Positions 1 through 7,677 of a stretch of 17,047 bases of DNA are shown one piece after another. The notes under the pieces are model-generated. The model saw nothing but the letters and a program-made list of their open reading frames with translations, had not been told where the DNA came from and searched no databases. The DNA is from Christensenella sp. UBA5327 (GTDB lineage: Bacteria; Bacillota; Clostridia; Christensenellales; Aristaeellaceae). A program made the position numbers and the translations under genes. Numbering within the stretch: the stretch's first letter is position 1; each line of letters opens with the position of its first letter. The DNA lies in contig DHQX01000054.1 in assembly GCA_002411105.1 (NCBI GenBank), forward strand, positions 14,482 through 31,528. Direction: 5' to 3'.

Positions 1-906
1 GGCGGCCAGGGTGCTGATGGCGCCGATGACAGCCGCTGCACCGCCCATGTCGCAAAACATGGTGTCCATGCCAGCGGCGGGCTTGAGGGCGTATCCGCCG
101 GAGTCATAGGTCAGCCCTTTGCCAACCAGGGCAAGGGTTTCCTTGTGGTCTGGGCGGTTCATATAGCGCATCACCAGAAAGCGCGGCGGCGCGTCAGAGC
201 CCTTGGCCACGCTCCAGAAAGCCTCAAGCCCCATCTTCTGGATCTGCTTCTCGTCATACACCTCAATCTCAAAGCCATGCTGGCGGGCCAGGGCGCTGGC
301 CTCCTGCGCCAGGCGCTCCGGGGTCAGCACATTGGCAGGCTCGTTCACCAGCGCGCGCGCTGTGCGGATGCCATCGGCATACTGCCTGGCCAGGCGGCAG
401 GTCTCCTCCTCAGCCTTCAGGCTAAAGCCCTCCGGCAGGTAAATGGTATACGCGGGCGCAAAAGCCTCCTTGTCCTTCCTTTCCTTCTGGGGGTCAATGG
501 GGCTGATGCCGCTGGTCTGGTAGCGGTCAAAGCCATCATCTGAAAGCCACAGCTGCTTATAAAACGCGCCTGTCAGTTGGCCCAGGGCTTCGTCCCCCAG
601 CACCACGGCCACCGGGCCCGCCTTGAGCGCCCTTAGGTTTTTAACCAGCTCTGAGGTGATCTCCTCCAGGGCATCGTAATCGGCCTCTTTGGGCAAAAGG
701 GCATACAGCTCCGTGGTCAGCGCAGCCTCTTTGACGGTTTTCAGGCTCTCCACCTTGCCAGGCTCCAGCTTGAGCGCCAGCATCCCGGAAAAGGCCTCCT
801 GGGGCAGGGCGGTCTTGGCGCCGGGCTTATTGCTCTCCTCCCCCAGCACATAAATGGCGGTGCCTCCCTTTGGTTTAAACTCAGCGGTCTTTTTCAGGTG
901 AATCAT
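1..906 (-). CDS. pepA: Leucyl aminopeptidase, M17 family (C-terminus cut by window edge)
   Basis: Cytosolic dimetal aminopeptidase that removes N-terminal residues from peptides. Only the first 302 codons lie in the window. The reading frame runs open to base 1, so the remaining catalytic part lies outside. The visible end carries the M17 core, with VGKGLTYDSGG around residues 261-271, LKPAAGMD at 274-281 and CDMGGA at 285-290. Lys263, Asp268, Lys275 and Asp286 have the same spacing as E. coli PepA Lys270, Asp275, Lys282 and Asp293 (metal ligands and catalytic lysine). The later Asp/Glu/Arg motif is not covered. The ATG at 904-906 is preceded by GAGGAGGAG and by a good promoter. It is divergent from the GDPD-like gene. 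The family call is firm; substrate preference cannot be told. Confidence 0.95.
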   Translation of the reverse strand, partial: MIHLKKTAEFKPKGGTAIYVLGEESNKPGAKTALPQEAFSGMLALKLEPGKVESLKTVKEAALTTELYALLPKEADYDALEEITSELVKNLRALKAGPVAVVLGDEALGQLTGAFYKQLWLSDDGFDRYQTSGISPIDPQKERKDKEAFAPAYTIYLPEGFSLKAEEETCRLARQYADGIRTARALVNEPANVLTPERLAQEASALARQHGFEIEVYDEKQIQKMGLEAFWSVAKGSDAPPRFLVMRYMNRPDHKETLALVGKGLTYDSGGYALKPAAGMDTMFCDMGGAAAVIGAISTLAA

Positions 907-937
907 GCGGTCTCCTCCTCTATTATCAACTGGCAGC

Positions 938-966
938 ATCATATCAGAGACGCAGGGGCAGGTCAA
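938..966 (-). promoter_or_regulatory. Sigma-A-type promoter of the aminopeptidase gene
   Basis: On the minus strand TTGACC (961-966) is followed after 17 bases by TATGAT (938-943). This places the transcription start near 931, about 25 bases before the ATG and just ahead of the GAGGAGGAG ribosome-binding site. Both boxes match the consensus at five of six positions. Confidence 0.75.
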
Positions 967-1079
967 AGCCAAGAGGGCCAAACGCAGCCTGAGGGCCCAG
1001 GGCGGCGCGCGCCCTCTGCTTTGTGTGGTTTATCCATGTCCTGGAGATGATTTTCATGCCGCGCCGGCTTCCCCCCGGC

Positions 1080-1108
1080 TGTTCAAGTTCCGGCTGCTTT
1101 AGTACAAT
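1080..1108 (+). promoter_or_regulatory. Possible promoter of the GDPD-like gene
   Basis: TACAAT at 1103-1108 matches the -10 consensus at five of six positions. It would start transcription near 1115, about ten bases before the GGAGG at 1125. The -35 position (TGTTCA, 1080-1085, 17-base spacer) is poor, so this call rests on the -10 box alone. Confidence 0.35.
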
Positions 1109-1140
1109 GGGCGTGATGAAACATGGAGGATGGATCCGAG

Positions 1141-1773
1141 ATGCCAAACAGCCTGATCTGCGCCCATGCCGGCGCTGAAAACACCCCGCCCAACACCCTG
1201 GAAAGCCTGGCGCTGCTGATGCCCTCCGGGGCGGATCTGGTGGAAGTGGACCTGCGGCGCGCCCGGGACGGCGATCTTGTCCTCTGCCATGACAAGCCGG
1301 AAAAGGGCGGTGAGTATGCCACCTTCCCTGAGGCGCTGCGCCTCCTGGCCCGGACGCCTGGGGCGGGCTTGAATGTGGATGTGAAAGAGCCCGGGATCAT
1401 TTTTCAGGCCTGGGAGATAGTGAAACAGCAGGGGCTTCAGGCGCGGGTCATCTTCACGGGTGATGTGAGCCGCGAGGAGGCGGATGAGACCCAAAAGACG
1501 GGCCTGCCGCTGTGGATCAACCAGTGCCGCCTCCCCATCACCCAATGGCCAAATGCGCATCTGGCCGCCCGGGAACAGGGCTTTGCCATGCTCAACATCG
1601 ACTGGCGCCGCCTGAATGAGCGGATGCTGGCAGCAGCCCCGGAGCGCCTGTCGGTGTGGACGGTGAATAACGAGGAAAAACTGCGGGAGCTGCTGGCGCT
1701 TGGCGTGGGCAGCATCACCACCCGGGAGCCGCTTTTGGCATTGCGGCTGAGACGGGAAATCCAGGGCACATAA
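1141..1773 (+). CDS. Glycerophosphodiester phosphodiesterase (GDPD)-like protein with a variant active site
   Basis: A 210-residue TIM-barrel GDPD-domain protein. This family hydrolyses glycerophosphodiesters to glycerol-3-phosphate and an alcohol. Visible motifs are HAGAENTPPNT at residues 9-19 (normally HRG...PENT), VEVD with Glu35 and Asp37, CHD with His50, LNVDVK with Asp80 and Lys82, and the C-terminal VWTVNN...GVGSITTREP block. The general histidines and metal-binding acids are kept, but the arginine after the first histidine is alanine. No signal peptide is seen, so it is probably cytosolic. The start at 1141 is preferred because GGAGG lies 11 bases upstream; an in-frame ATG at 1123 has no ribosome-binding site. 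It converges with the ABC operon ending at 1824. The substrate could differ from the family norm because of the variant motif. Confidence 0.82.
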   Translation: MPNSLICAHAGAENTPPNTLESLALLMPSGADLVEVDLRRARDGDLVLCHDKPEKGGEYATFPEALRLLARTPGAGLNVDVKEPGIIFQAWEIVKQQGLQARVIFTGDVSREEADETQKTGLPLWINQCRLPITQWPNAHLAAREQGFAMLNIDWRRLNERMLAAAPERLSVWTVNNEEKLRELLALGVGSITTREPLLALRLRREIQGT

Positions 1774-1792
1774 AAAAACCCGCTTTGCGGGC
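1774..1792 (-). terminator. Rho-independent terminator of the four-gene ABC operon
   Basis: Read on the minus strand, the stem GCCCGC-AAA-GCGGG is followed by seven T residues (plus-strand A tract 1772-1778). It lies 32 bases beyond the last permease stop. Its T tract abuts the stop codon of the convergent GDPD-like gene, so the two transcription units share this short junction. On the plus strand no T tract follows, so it serves only the minus-strand operon. Confidence 0.88.
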
Positions 1793-1823
1793 ACAGGCAG
1801 GCATGGGGTGAGGATGGAAGGGT

Positions 1824-2720
1824 TCAGCCCTTTTCCCACTCCTTTTCTTTGAGGTTGGTATAGATGTAGACGATGGCGGACACCGAGGAAAACAGGAAGA
1901 TCAGCACGCTGATGGCCGCCGCCCGTTCATAGGCGCGGTTGGAGAACTGTTTGCGCAAAAACACGCCCAGCATTTGCGGGAAGTTCTCCCCGATGAGGTA
2001 GGGGGTGGTGAAGGAGGAGATGTTGGACATAAAAATGAAGGTCATCGCGATCATCACATCCCGGATGGACAGCGGCACGATCATCTGCAGAAAGATGCGC
2101 GCCCGCCCCGCGCCCACATCCCGGGCGCTTTCGATGATGGAGTCGGAGATGCCCGAGAGCGCCGCCACGATGATCATGGTGGCAAAGGGAATGTTGAACC
2201 ACAGGTTCATAAGGATAATGCCCCGGGGGTTAAAGAGCAGCCCGGGCTTGAGGTTATACAGCGCCGACGCCTCCGGTAGCAGAAGCGTCAGGCGGTTGAT
2301 CAGCCCGGAGTCCGAGATGACCACCTTCATGGCATAGACCGCCACCAGCCCCGGGATGAAGCGGGGCAGGAGGTACATGGTGCCGATGAATTTGGCGATG
2401 CGCGAGCCCGAAAAGCGCAGGTACAGCGCCAGCAGATAGGCAATAAACACTGACAGGGCCACCGTGATCACGGTGATCCACAGCGTGTACCAGATGTCCG
2501 CCACCGCGATGCGGTTGGTGAAGAGGTATTCATAGTGCATCAGGGAAAACCCGCCCGTCGCGGGGTCGGTAAAGCTGCGGATGACCGTGTTGATGATGGG
2601 GTAGACGATGATGCTCAGCGACAATATCAGCGCCGGCCCCAAAAACAGCAGCAGCAGGGCGCGTTTCTGCCATGCTTTGCGCTTCTCTTCCCTATCGGTT
2701 TGGGGGGTGGAGGTGGTCAT
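1824..2720 (-). CDS. ABC transporter inner-membrane permease (second permease of the operon)
   Basis: A 298-residue importer permease of the binding-protein-dependent (MetI-like) superfamily, last gene of the four-gene operon. It begins with a charged cytoplasmic stretch, then a membrane helix (about residues 21-43), a periplasmic loop and several further helices. The EAA loop that docks on the ATPase reads ESARDVGAGRARIFLQMIVP at about 195-215. It ends KEKEWEKG, typical of a cytoplasmic tail. The ATG at 2718-2720 has AAAGGAG just upstream. A strong hairpin separates it from the binding-protein gene. Sequence style resembles permeases of PotBC, FbpB and YnjC-type systems, which import polyamines, iron or thiamine-like compounds. 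The substrate cannot be decided. Confidence 0.88.
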   Translation of the reverse strand: MTTSTPQTDREEKRKAWQKRALLLLFLGPALILSLSIIVYPIINTVIRSFTDPATGGFSLMHYEYLFTNRIAVADIWYTLWITVITVALSVFIAYLLALYLRFSGSRIAKFIGTMYLLPRFIPGLVAVYAMKVVISDSGLINRLTLLLPEASALYNLKPGLLFNPRGIILMNLWFNIPFATMIIVAALSGISDSIIESARDVGAGRARIFLQMIVPLSIRDVMIAMTFIFMSNISSFTTPYLIGENFPQMLGVFLRKQFSNRAYERAAAISVLIFLFSSVSAIVYIYTNLKEKEWEKG

Positions 2721-2747
2721 GCGCTTCTCCTTTAAGAGGGGATTTCA

Positions 2748-2786
2748 CCGGGCCGGAAGCCGCTGTGCGGCGGCCTCCGGGCCCGG
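2748..2786 (-). repeat. Strong intercistronic hairpin between binding-protein and permease genes
   Basis: An inverted repeat with an inner stem GCCGC-TGT-GCGGC (2759-2771). An outer stem pairs 2748-2757 with 2776-2786, with one bulged G, giving about 15 base pairs. No T tract follows on the minus strand, so it is not a classical terminator. Hairpins placed directly after binding-protein genes commonly protect the upstream mRNA and lower permease expression, as in malE-malF. That role is inferred here. Confidence 0.7.
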
Positions 2787-2799
2787 GATCAGTCAGGGG

Positions 2800-3945
2800 T
2801 TATTTGAGGGTCATGATCTCCTCGTTCCAGCGCTCGTTGAAAACATCGCCCAGGTTGCCAATGGACATAAAGGCGAAGTTCTCCACCTTCAGATCAGCCA
2901 CCAGGTCCTTCTGGGCCGAGTCGATCAGGGCGGGGTCGATGACCGGGATGGCCTTCATGTTCTCCAGCGCGATCTTTTGCCCGGCAGGGCTGATGACGAA
3001 GTCCATGAAATCATAGCAGGCTTCCCCGGCTTTGCCGATGGAGAGGATGGCCATGGACACATCCGTGCCCGTGAGCGCGGCGTCATCCAGCTGGTACATC
3101 CGGGTGGTCTCAGGCAGGGTGCCCTGGCCCACGTTGGTGAGCACCTGGTCGGCCCAGGCGGGGATGATGTCCACTTCCTGGTTGATCAGCAGATCCAGGG
3201 TGCCCTGGTTCTTGGCCACATAGACCACGCTGCCGCCGGACTTGTAGAGGTGGGGATGGATGTCGGCCAGCCACGCAAAGCCCTCGTCCCACTGCTCTGC
3301 CCAGACCGGGTCAACCGAGGTGTAGGAGGACTTGTCCTGGATGAAGCGGTAGACGGCGGTGCGCACAAAGGCAGAGCCGGCGCCGCCGGTGGTGGGCTCG
3401 TTGTAGGCAAAACGACCGGGATGGGCCTTGATCCACTGGGTCAGCTCCTCCCAGGTGTGGGGGAGTTCCTCCGCGGGCACGCGGGCGGAGTCATAGGCGA
3501 AGACCACGGTGGTGCCCCGGTAGGGGACAACCTTGTCCTGAAGGATGGAGGGTTTCAGGGTGACATTCCCATAGTTGGAAAGCTTGCTGAAATCCAGCGT
3601 CAGGAAGATGTCCTCGGTTCCGGTTTCGTCGATGTAGGACTGGAGGCTGGCGGTATTCTCCGCCATCATGTCAAACTCTGTGTCCTTCTGCCCGGCCAGG
3701 TAGGCGGAGGAGACGCGGGAGAGCATGCCCTCGTCCCCGGTGCCCGACAGCAGGAACTGAAGCCTGACCTCGGTCTTGGCATCCGGCAGGGCGTTGTATT
3801 CAGTGATCAGGGCGTTGAAGAGATCAGCGACATTCTGGGATCCGGTCGTCCAGAGGTTCACAACGGGTTTCTCCGTCGCCAGGGCGGGTGCGCCCAGGGA
3901 GAGCACCAACGCCAGAGCCAGCACGAGGGTTAGGATTTTCTTCAT
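2800..3945 (-). CDS. Extracellular solute-binding protein of the ABC importer
   Basis: A 381-residue family-1 solute-binding protein that captures the ligand outside the membrane for the flanking permeases. A Sec signal peptide (MKK, hydrophobic core, APALA/T) covers about residues 1-23. There is no cysteine at the cleavage site, so it is not a lipoprotein. The mature part starts VVNLWTTGSQNVADLF. The mid-region has KAHPGRFAYNEP followed by GSAFVR, which recalls the YnjB and PotD/FbpA-like binding proteins. The ATG at 3943-3945 has AAAGGAGG five bases upstream. It follows the ATPase by 61 bases and is third in the operon. The ligand is unknown; polyamine, iron or thiamine-type compounds are possible by family only. 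Confidence 0.87.
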   Translation of the reverse strand: MKKILTLVLALALVLSLGAPALATEKPVVNLWTTGSQNVADLFNALITEYNALPDAKTEVRLQFLLSGTGDEGMLSRVSSAYLAGQKDTEFDMMAENTASLQSYIDETGTEDIFLTLDFSKLSNYGNVTLKPSILQDKVVPYRGTTVVFAYDSARVPAEELPHTWEELTQWIKAHPGRFAYNEPTTGGAGSAFVRTAVYRFIQDKSSYTSVDPVWAEQWDEGFAWLADIHPHLYKSGGSVVYVAKNQGTLDLLINQEVDIIPAWADQVLTNVGQGTLPETTRMYQLDDAALTGTDVSMAILSIGKAGEACYDFMDFVISPAGQKIALENMKAIPVIDPALIDSAQKDLVADLKVENFAFMSIGNLGDVFNERWNEEIMTLK

Positions 3946-4006
3946 GGGTTCCTCCTTTGTTTGGGTCCCGTTTATTTCATCAGGCCATCAGGCCAGGGAT
4001 GACAGC

Positions 4007-4972
4007 TTATGGGGTGGTGTACTCCTGCTTGCGGCCAAAACGCAGGGTGACCGCGTCGCCCCGGCCGAAGCTTTGTGCCTGCTCATCGCTGATGAAGGCC
4101 TTGACGATGCCATGGTCGGTGTCCACGGTCATCTCGATGTAGTGGCCCAGCATCATGATGGTACGAACATACCCATCCAGGTCGCCGCCGCTGCCGGGCG
4201 AAACCTCCACATGCTCCGGGCGCACGGCCAGCACCTTTTTGTCAGGCATTTGCAGGAAGTTCATCTCGCCGATAAAGTCCGCCACATAGCGGCTTTGGGG
4301 GCGGTGGTAGATGTCCTGGGGGGAGCCCTCCTGCTCGATATTGCCCTTGTTCATCACCACCACCCGGTCAGACAGGGCCATGGCCTCCTCCTGGTCATGG
4401 GTGACAAAGGCCACGGTGATGTTCAGGTCGGTTTGGATTTTGCGGAGTTCTTCGCGCATCTGCTGGCGGATTTTGGCATCCAGCGCTGAGAAGGGCTCGT
4501 CAAGCAACAGCACCTGGGGCTCCAGAAGCAGCGCCCTGGCGATGGCGATGCGCTGCTGTTGCCCGCCTGACATCTGGCCGGGGTATTTCTTCTCCATGCC
4601 GCTCATCTTGACCAGGGCCATCATCTCGGAAATACGCCGGGCGCGCTCAGCCCTGGGAATTTTGCGCAGCTTCAGCCCAAACTCCAGGTTGTCAAAGACC
4701 CGCATGTGCGGCCAGAGGTTGTAAGCCTGAAAGACCATGGAGGTGGGGCGCTTTTCCGGCGGCAGGTGGATGATGCTTTGGCCGGCAATGCGGATGTCCC
4801 CGCCGTCCACGTTCAAAAAACCGCCAATGGTGCGCAGGATGGTGGTCTTGCCGCAGCCAGAGGGGCCCAGCAGGGTCACCAGCTCGCCTTCCCGGATGGT
4901 CAGGTTGATGTCCTTGACGCCGTCCCCGGTTTTATAGAGTTTGGTCATGTTGATGATTTCAAGCATTGACAA
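4007..4972 (-). CDS. ABC transporter ATP-binding subunit (PotA/FbpC/UgpC type), TTG start
   Basis: A 321-residue nucleotide-binding subunit that powers the importer from the cytoplasmic face. Walker A GPSGCGKT lies at 36-43, Q-loop Gln82, signature MSGGQQQR at 134-141, Walker B VLLLDEP at 154-160 and H-loop His192. A C-terminal TOBE-like regulatory domain occupies about 245-315 (LAVRPEHVEV). All catalytic residues are intact. The start is taken as TTG at 4970-4972 because GGAGG (4981-4985) stands eight bases ahead of it. The ATG two codons later would be 14 bases away. The ribosome-binding site begins inside the 21-base gap after the first permease. It could also energise other importers, such as the ATPase-less ugp system in this window, but that is speculative. 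Confidence 0.93.
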   Translation of the reverse strand: MSMLEIINMTKLYKTGDGVKDINLTIREGELVTLLGPSGCGKTTILRTIGGFLNVDGGDIRIAGQSIIHLPPEKRPTSMVFQAYNLWPHMRVFDNLEFGLKLRKIPRAERARRISEMMALVKMSGMEKKYPGQMSGGQQQRIAIARALLLEPQVLLLDEPFSALDAKIRQQMREELRKIQTDLNITVAFVTHDQEEAMALSDRVVVMNKGNIEQEGSPQDIYHRPQSRYVADFIGEMNFLQMPDKKVLAVRPEHVEVSPGSGGDLDGYVRTIMMLGHYIEMTVDTDHGIVKAFISDEQAQSFGRGDAVTLRFGRKQEYTTP

Positions 4973-4993
4973 AGTCGTATCCTCCAGCGTTCC

Positions 4994-5839
4994 TCAACTC
5001 ATCTTGAAGCCCTTGGCCATGGTTTCAGCGCCGATGTACTTGCGCATGAGCAAGAGCAATACAAAATTGGGAATGATGAGCAGCAGGGCAAACACCGCGC
5101 CGGCGGTGGCCGGGAAGTCCAGGATCACCCCGTACATCTCCGTCATCATGGTGCGCCACTGGGGCAGGCCCACAAACAAAGTGCCCACGCTCTCCCCCAG
5201 TGAGCCGATAAAGGCGTAGAGCAGCGCCACGGCGATGCCGGGCCAGGCCACCGGCAGGGTGACCTTGAAAAAGGTCCTCAAGGGCCCGGCGCCCGCGTCC
5301 CGGGCGGCCTCCTCCAGGTGCCGGGGCACGCTTCTGAAAGCGCCCGCCGGAAGCCATATCATCTGCATCATCGTGCCCAGCATATGGATCAGCAGGACGC
5401 CCATGAAGGTGCCCATCAGGCCGACTTTGTAAAAAATGATGCCCATGGAGGTGTACATGCCGATTTTGGGAAAGGCGTTTCCCAGGAGGAAGAGAAACAT
5501 CACCAGCTTACGCCCTGTGAATTGAAAACGCGCCAGCGCGTAGGCCGCCGGGATGCAGATGACAAAGCTCAGCGCGGTGGAGCAGACCGCAAACAAAAAG
5601 GAGTTGGTGATGGAAACCAGGGTGTTGGGCTGCTTAAAAACATAATCCCACCACATGAAGCCAAATTCATTGGGCATAATGGCGGGAAAATTATAGGAGT
5701 TGGCGAAGGCCAGGATGAACATGTACAACAGCGGCCCATAGAAGAAAAGCATGAAAGCGAAAAGAATCGCAAGTCCTCCCGCGCGCTTTTTTCCCAGCGC
5801 ACGCCTGATCTGGGGCGGGCGTACAACAGTCTGTGACAT
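4994..5839 (-). CDS. ABC transporter inner-membrane permease (first gene of the operon)
   Basis: A 281-residue MetI-type permease and promoter-proximal gene of the operon. It has a basic cytoplasmic N-terminus, a first membrane helix near residues 22-44 and then a series of hydrophobic helices. The EAA loop reads LEEAARDAGAGPLRTFFK at about 180-197, followed by VTLPVAWPG. This resembles PotC/YnjC-type permeases. The ATG at 5837-5839 is preceded by AAAGGAG (5844-5850). A consensus promoter lies about 80 bases upstream. The stop is 21 bases from the ATPase start. Together with the second permease it would form the heterodimeric channel. The substrate is unknown. Confidence 0.88.
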   Translation of the reverse strand: MSQTVVRPPQIRRALGKKRAGGLAILFAFMLFFYGPLLYMFILAFANSYNFPAIMPNEFGFMWWDYVFKQPNTLVSITNSFLFAVCSTALSFVICIPAAYALARFQFTGRKLVMFLFLLGNAFPKIGMYTSMGIIFYKVGLMGTFMGVLLIHMLGTMMQMIWLPAGAFRSVPRHLEEAARDAGAGPLRTFFKVTLPVAWPGIAVALLYAFIGSLGESVGTLFVGLPQWRTMMTEMYGVILDFPATAGAVFALLLIIPNFVLLLLMRKYIGAETMAKGFKMS

Positions 5840-5918
5840 CCGGCTCCTTTCAAAGCGGGCATAGCCGCGTGCATCGCGAATGGCGGGACTGTATCGACAA
5901 GTGATAGGTCTGTCTTTG

Positions 5919-5946
5919 ATTATAAATAAAATGATTCATATGTCAA
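5919..5946 (-). promoter_or_regulatory. Consensus sigma-A promoter of the ABC operon
   Basis: On the minus strand TTGACA (5941-5946) and TATAAT (5919-5924) are both perfect consensus hexamers, separated by 16 A/T-rich bases. The start would be near 5912, leaving a leader of about 70 bases. A 10-bp palindrome CCGGCGCCGG (5951-5960) sits just upstream of the -35 box and could be an operator, though such GC palindromes are common. Confidence 0.85.
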
Positions 5947-5967
5947 ATGGCCGGCGCCGGTCAAAGC

Positions 5968-5994
5968 ACCCCCTTCTGCCATGCAAAAGGGGGT
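5968..5994 (-). terminator. Probable terminator hairpin after hcp
   Basis: A perfect 8-bp stem pairs ACCCCCTT (5968-5975) with AAGGGGGT (5987-5994). It lies 44 bases beyond the hcp stop in the direction of transcription. Only a short GCTTTG follows, so the T tract is weak. A second small hairpin, GGCTG/CAGCC (6014-6029), lies between it and the hcp stop. Confidence 0.5.
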
Positions 5995-6038
5995 ATGATG
6001 ACGCGCGTCGCCTGGCTGTTTTTCCAGCCTAACCAGCC

Positions 6039-7604
6039 TTATTTGGCCAGCAGCTTTTTCAGGTCCTTTTCCGGTGTGGAGATGGGCCCGATGTTGTAGT
6101 TTTCCACCAGCACCTTGAGCACGTTTTCGCTGACAAAGGCGGGGAGGGTGGGTCCCAGCAGGATGTTTCTGATGCCCAGGTGGAGGAGCGTCAGCAGCAC
6201 GCAGACCGCCTTTTGCTCATACCAGGACAGCACGATGGACAGGGGCAAATCGTTCACGCCGCAGCCAAAGGCCTCGGCCAGGGCCACCGCCACCCGGATG
6301 GCGGAGTAGGAATCGTTGCACTGCCCCATGTCAAGGATGCGGGGCAGGCCCTTGAGGGTCCCCAAATCCAGGTCGTTAAAGCGAAACTTGCCGCAGGCCA
6401 CGGTGAGGATTATGGCGTCCTGGGGCGTGATTTTGACAAAATCGGTGTAGTAGTTGCGGCCGGGCTTGGCGCCGTCACAGCCGCCCACCAGGAAGAAATG
6501 GCTGATCTCCCCTGCCTTCACCGCGTCGATGATGGCGGGCGCAATGCCCAGCACCGTGCCGTGGCCAAAGCCCGTGGTCATGGTTTTGCCGCCGTTGATG
6601 CCGGTCATCACCCTGTCCTCGGGGTAGCCGCCCAGCGCCAGCGCCTTTTCAATCACCGGGCTAAAGTCCTTGTCATCCCCGATGTGGGTCATGCCGGGGT
6701 AGCGCACCACGGCGGTGGTGAAGATGCGGTCACGGTAGCTGTCCTTCACCGGCATGATGCAATTGGTGGTAAACAGCACCGGGCCCGGAATATCCACAAA
6801 CTCCTTCTGCTGGTTTTGCCAGGCGGTGCCGAAGTTGCCCTTCAGGTGGCTATGCTTTTTAAGCTCCGGGTAGCCGTGGGCGGGCAGCATTTCGCCGTGG
6901 GTGTAGATGTTGATGCCTTTACCTTCGGTCTGCTCCAGCAGCAGCTTCAAATCCCTCAGGTCATGGCCGCTGATCACGATGAAGGGGCCTTTTTCGATGG
7001 TGAGGGGCACGGTCACAGGCGTGGGTGTGCCAAAGCTGCCGGTGTTGGCCTGATCCAGCAGCGCCATGCAGGCCAGGTTCACCTCGCCGGTTCTATCCAC
7101 CAGCTTGAGCCAGTGGGCCAGATCGCCCTTGCCCTCAAGAGCGGCCATCGCCTCGTAGAAAAACCCGGTGACGGCGGCATCCTTCTGCCCCTGCACCCAG
7201 GCGTGGTGGGCATAGGCCGCCATGCCCCTAAGGCCCAGCAGCACCAGGGATTTGAGAGAGGCGATGTCCTTATCCGTGTCTTCCCAGGGCAGGGGAACCT
7301 TTTCAGGCACCTTCCCCAAGGCAAGGGCTGCCGATTCCACCTGGCTGGTCATGGCCGCCACCGCGTGTGCATCAAAGCTCACATTGGTGATGCCGGTGAA
7401 AAGCCCCTCCAGCATCAACAGGTCGTTGGCCTCGCCAGAAGATTGGCCGCCAGAAACCACCGCCAGGCCGATCAGCGCGCGGGTCAGGTCATCCTGGCGG
7501 TTGGCGGTCTCCGCGTCCTTGCCGCATACCCCCATGCGGCCTGTGCAGCCCTTCACAGGCACCGTTTGCTCACACTGGTGGCAGAACATCGCCGTCTCCA
7601 TCAT
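6039..7604 (-). CDS. hcp: Hydroxylamine reductase / hybrid-cluster protein (Hcp, prismane protein)
   Basis: A 521-residue cytoplasmic iron-sulfur protein. Hcp proteins reduce hydroxylamine in vitro and are linked to nitric oxide and nitrosative stress; NO reductase and S-nitrosylase roles have been reported. The N-terminal cluster motif is Cys8-x2-Cys11-x8-Cys20-x6-Cys27. All hybrid-cluster ligands are visible: His214, Glu238, Cys282, Cys376 (persulfide site), Cys404, Cys429, and Glu463 with Lys465 in WYEQK. Their spacing matches Desulfovibrio Hcp. The full-length N-terminal helical domain indicates a class I/II protein rather than the short class III. The ATG at 7602-7604 is chosen because GGAGG lies ten bases upstream; the third methionine (codon 6) would give the more usual MFCHQCEQ start. 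No adjacent hcr reductase is seen. It is divergent from its likely regulator. Confidence 0.97.
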   Translation of the reverse strand: MMETAMFCHQCEQTVPVKGCTGRMGVCGKDAETANRQDDLTRALIGLAVVSGGQSSGEANDLLMLEGLFTGITNVSFDAHAVAAMTSQVESAALALGKVPEKVPLPWEDTDKDIASLKSLVLLGLRGMAAYAHHAWVQGQKDAAVTGFFYEAMAALEGKGDLAHWLKLVDRTGEVNLACMALLDQANTGSFGTPTPVTVPLTIEKGPFIVISGHDLRDLKLLLEQTEGKGINIYTHGEMLPAHGYPELKKHSHLKGNFGTAWQNQQKEFVDIPGPVLFTTNCIMPVKDSYRDRIFTTAVVRYPGMTHIGDDKDFSPVIEKALALGGYPEDRVMTGINGGKTMTTGFGHGTVLGIAPAIIDAVKAGEISHFFLVGGCDGAKPGRNYYTDFVKITPQDAIILTVACGKFRFNDLDLGTLKGLPRILDMGQCNDSYSAIRVAVALAEAFGCGVNDLPLSIVLSWYEQKAVCVLLTLLHLGIRNILLGPTLPAFVSENVLKVLVENYNIGPISTPEKDLKKLLAK

Positions 7605-7634
7605 CTATTTCTTTCCTCCTTTGTCCGTATCGCC

Positions 7635-7663
7635 TTGACAGGCCTGAGGAAGTGTAACACAAT
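7635..7663 (+). promoter_or_regulatory. Probable promoter of the Crp/Fnr-family regulator
   Basis: A perfect TTGACA (7635-7640) is followed after 17 bases by CACAAT (7658-7663, four of six matches). Transcription would begin near 7670, giving a leader of about 34 bases that contains the 16-bp inverted repeat. An 8-bp palindrome CAGGCCTG (7640-7647) overlaps the end of the -35 box. Confidence 0.5.
7651..7656 (-). promoter_or_regulatory. hcp: Predicted extended -10 element of hcp
   Basis: On the minus strand TGT-TACACT reads as an extended -10 (TGn plus four of six consensus bases) without a recognisable -35 box. This is typical of activator-dependent promoters. It puts the hcp start near 7644, with a 40-base leader. 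Confidence 0.45.
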
Positions 7664-7677
7664 GGGTTTACGGATGA

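Noticed and set aside
999..1015. GC hairpin AGGGCG/CGCCCT in the gap between the aminopeptidase and GDPD-like genes
   Set aside because: It lies between divergent promoters with no T tract and no gene end to terminate. Short GC stems are expected in this base composition.
2608..3933. A 441-codon plus-strand open frame opposite the binding-protein gene
   Set aside because: Antisense shadow. The opposite strand has a signal peptide, a ribosome-binding site and solute-binding-protein features.
3978..3993. Tandem duplication of CATCAGGC (two 8-bp copies)
   Set aside because: Only two copies, in a short intercistronic gap; most likely a local slippage event without function.
6000..6009. 10-bp palindrome GACGCGCGTC downstream of hcp
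   Set aside because: Lies between two terminator-like hairpins with no promoter nearby; likely chance in GC-rich DNA.
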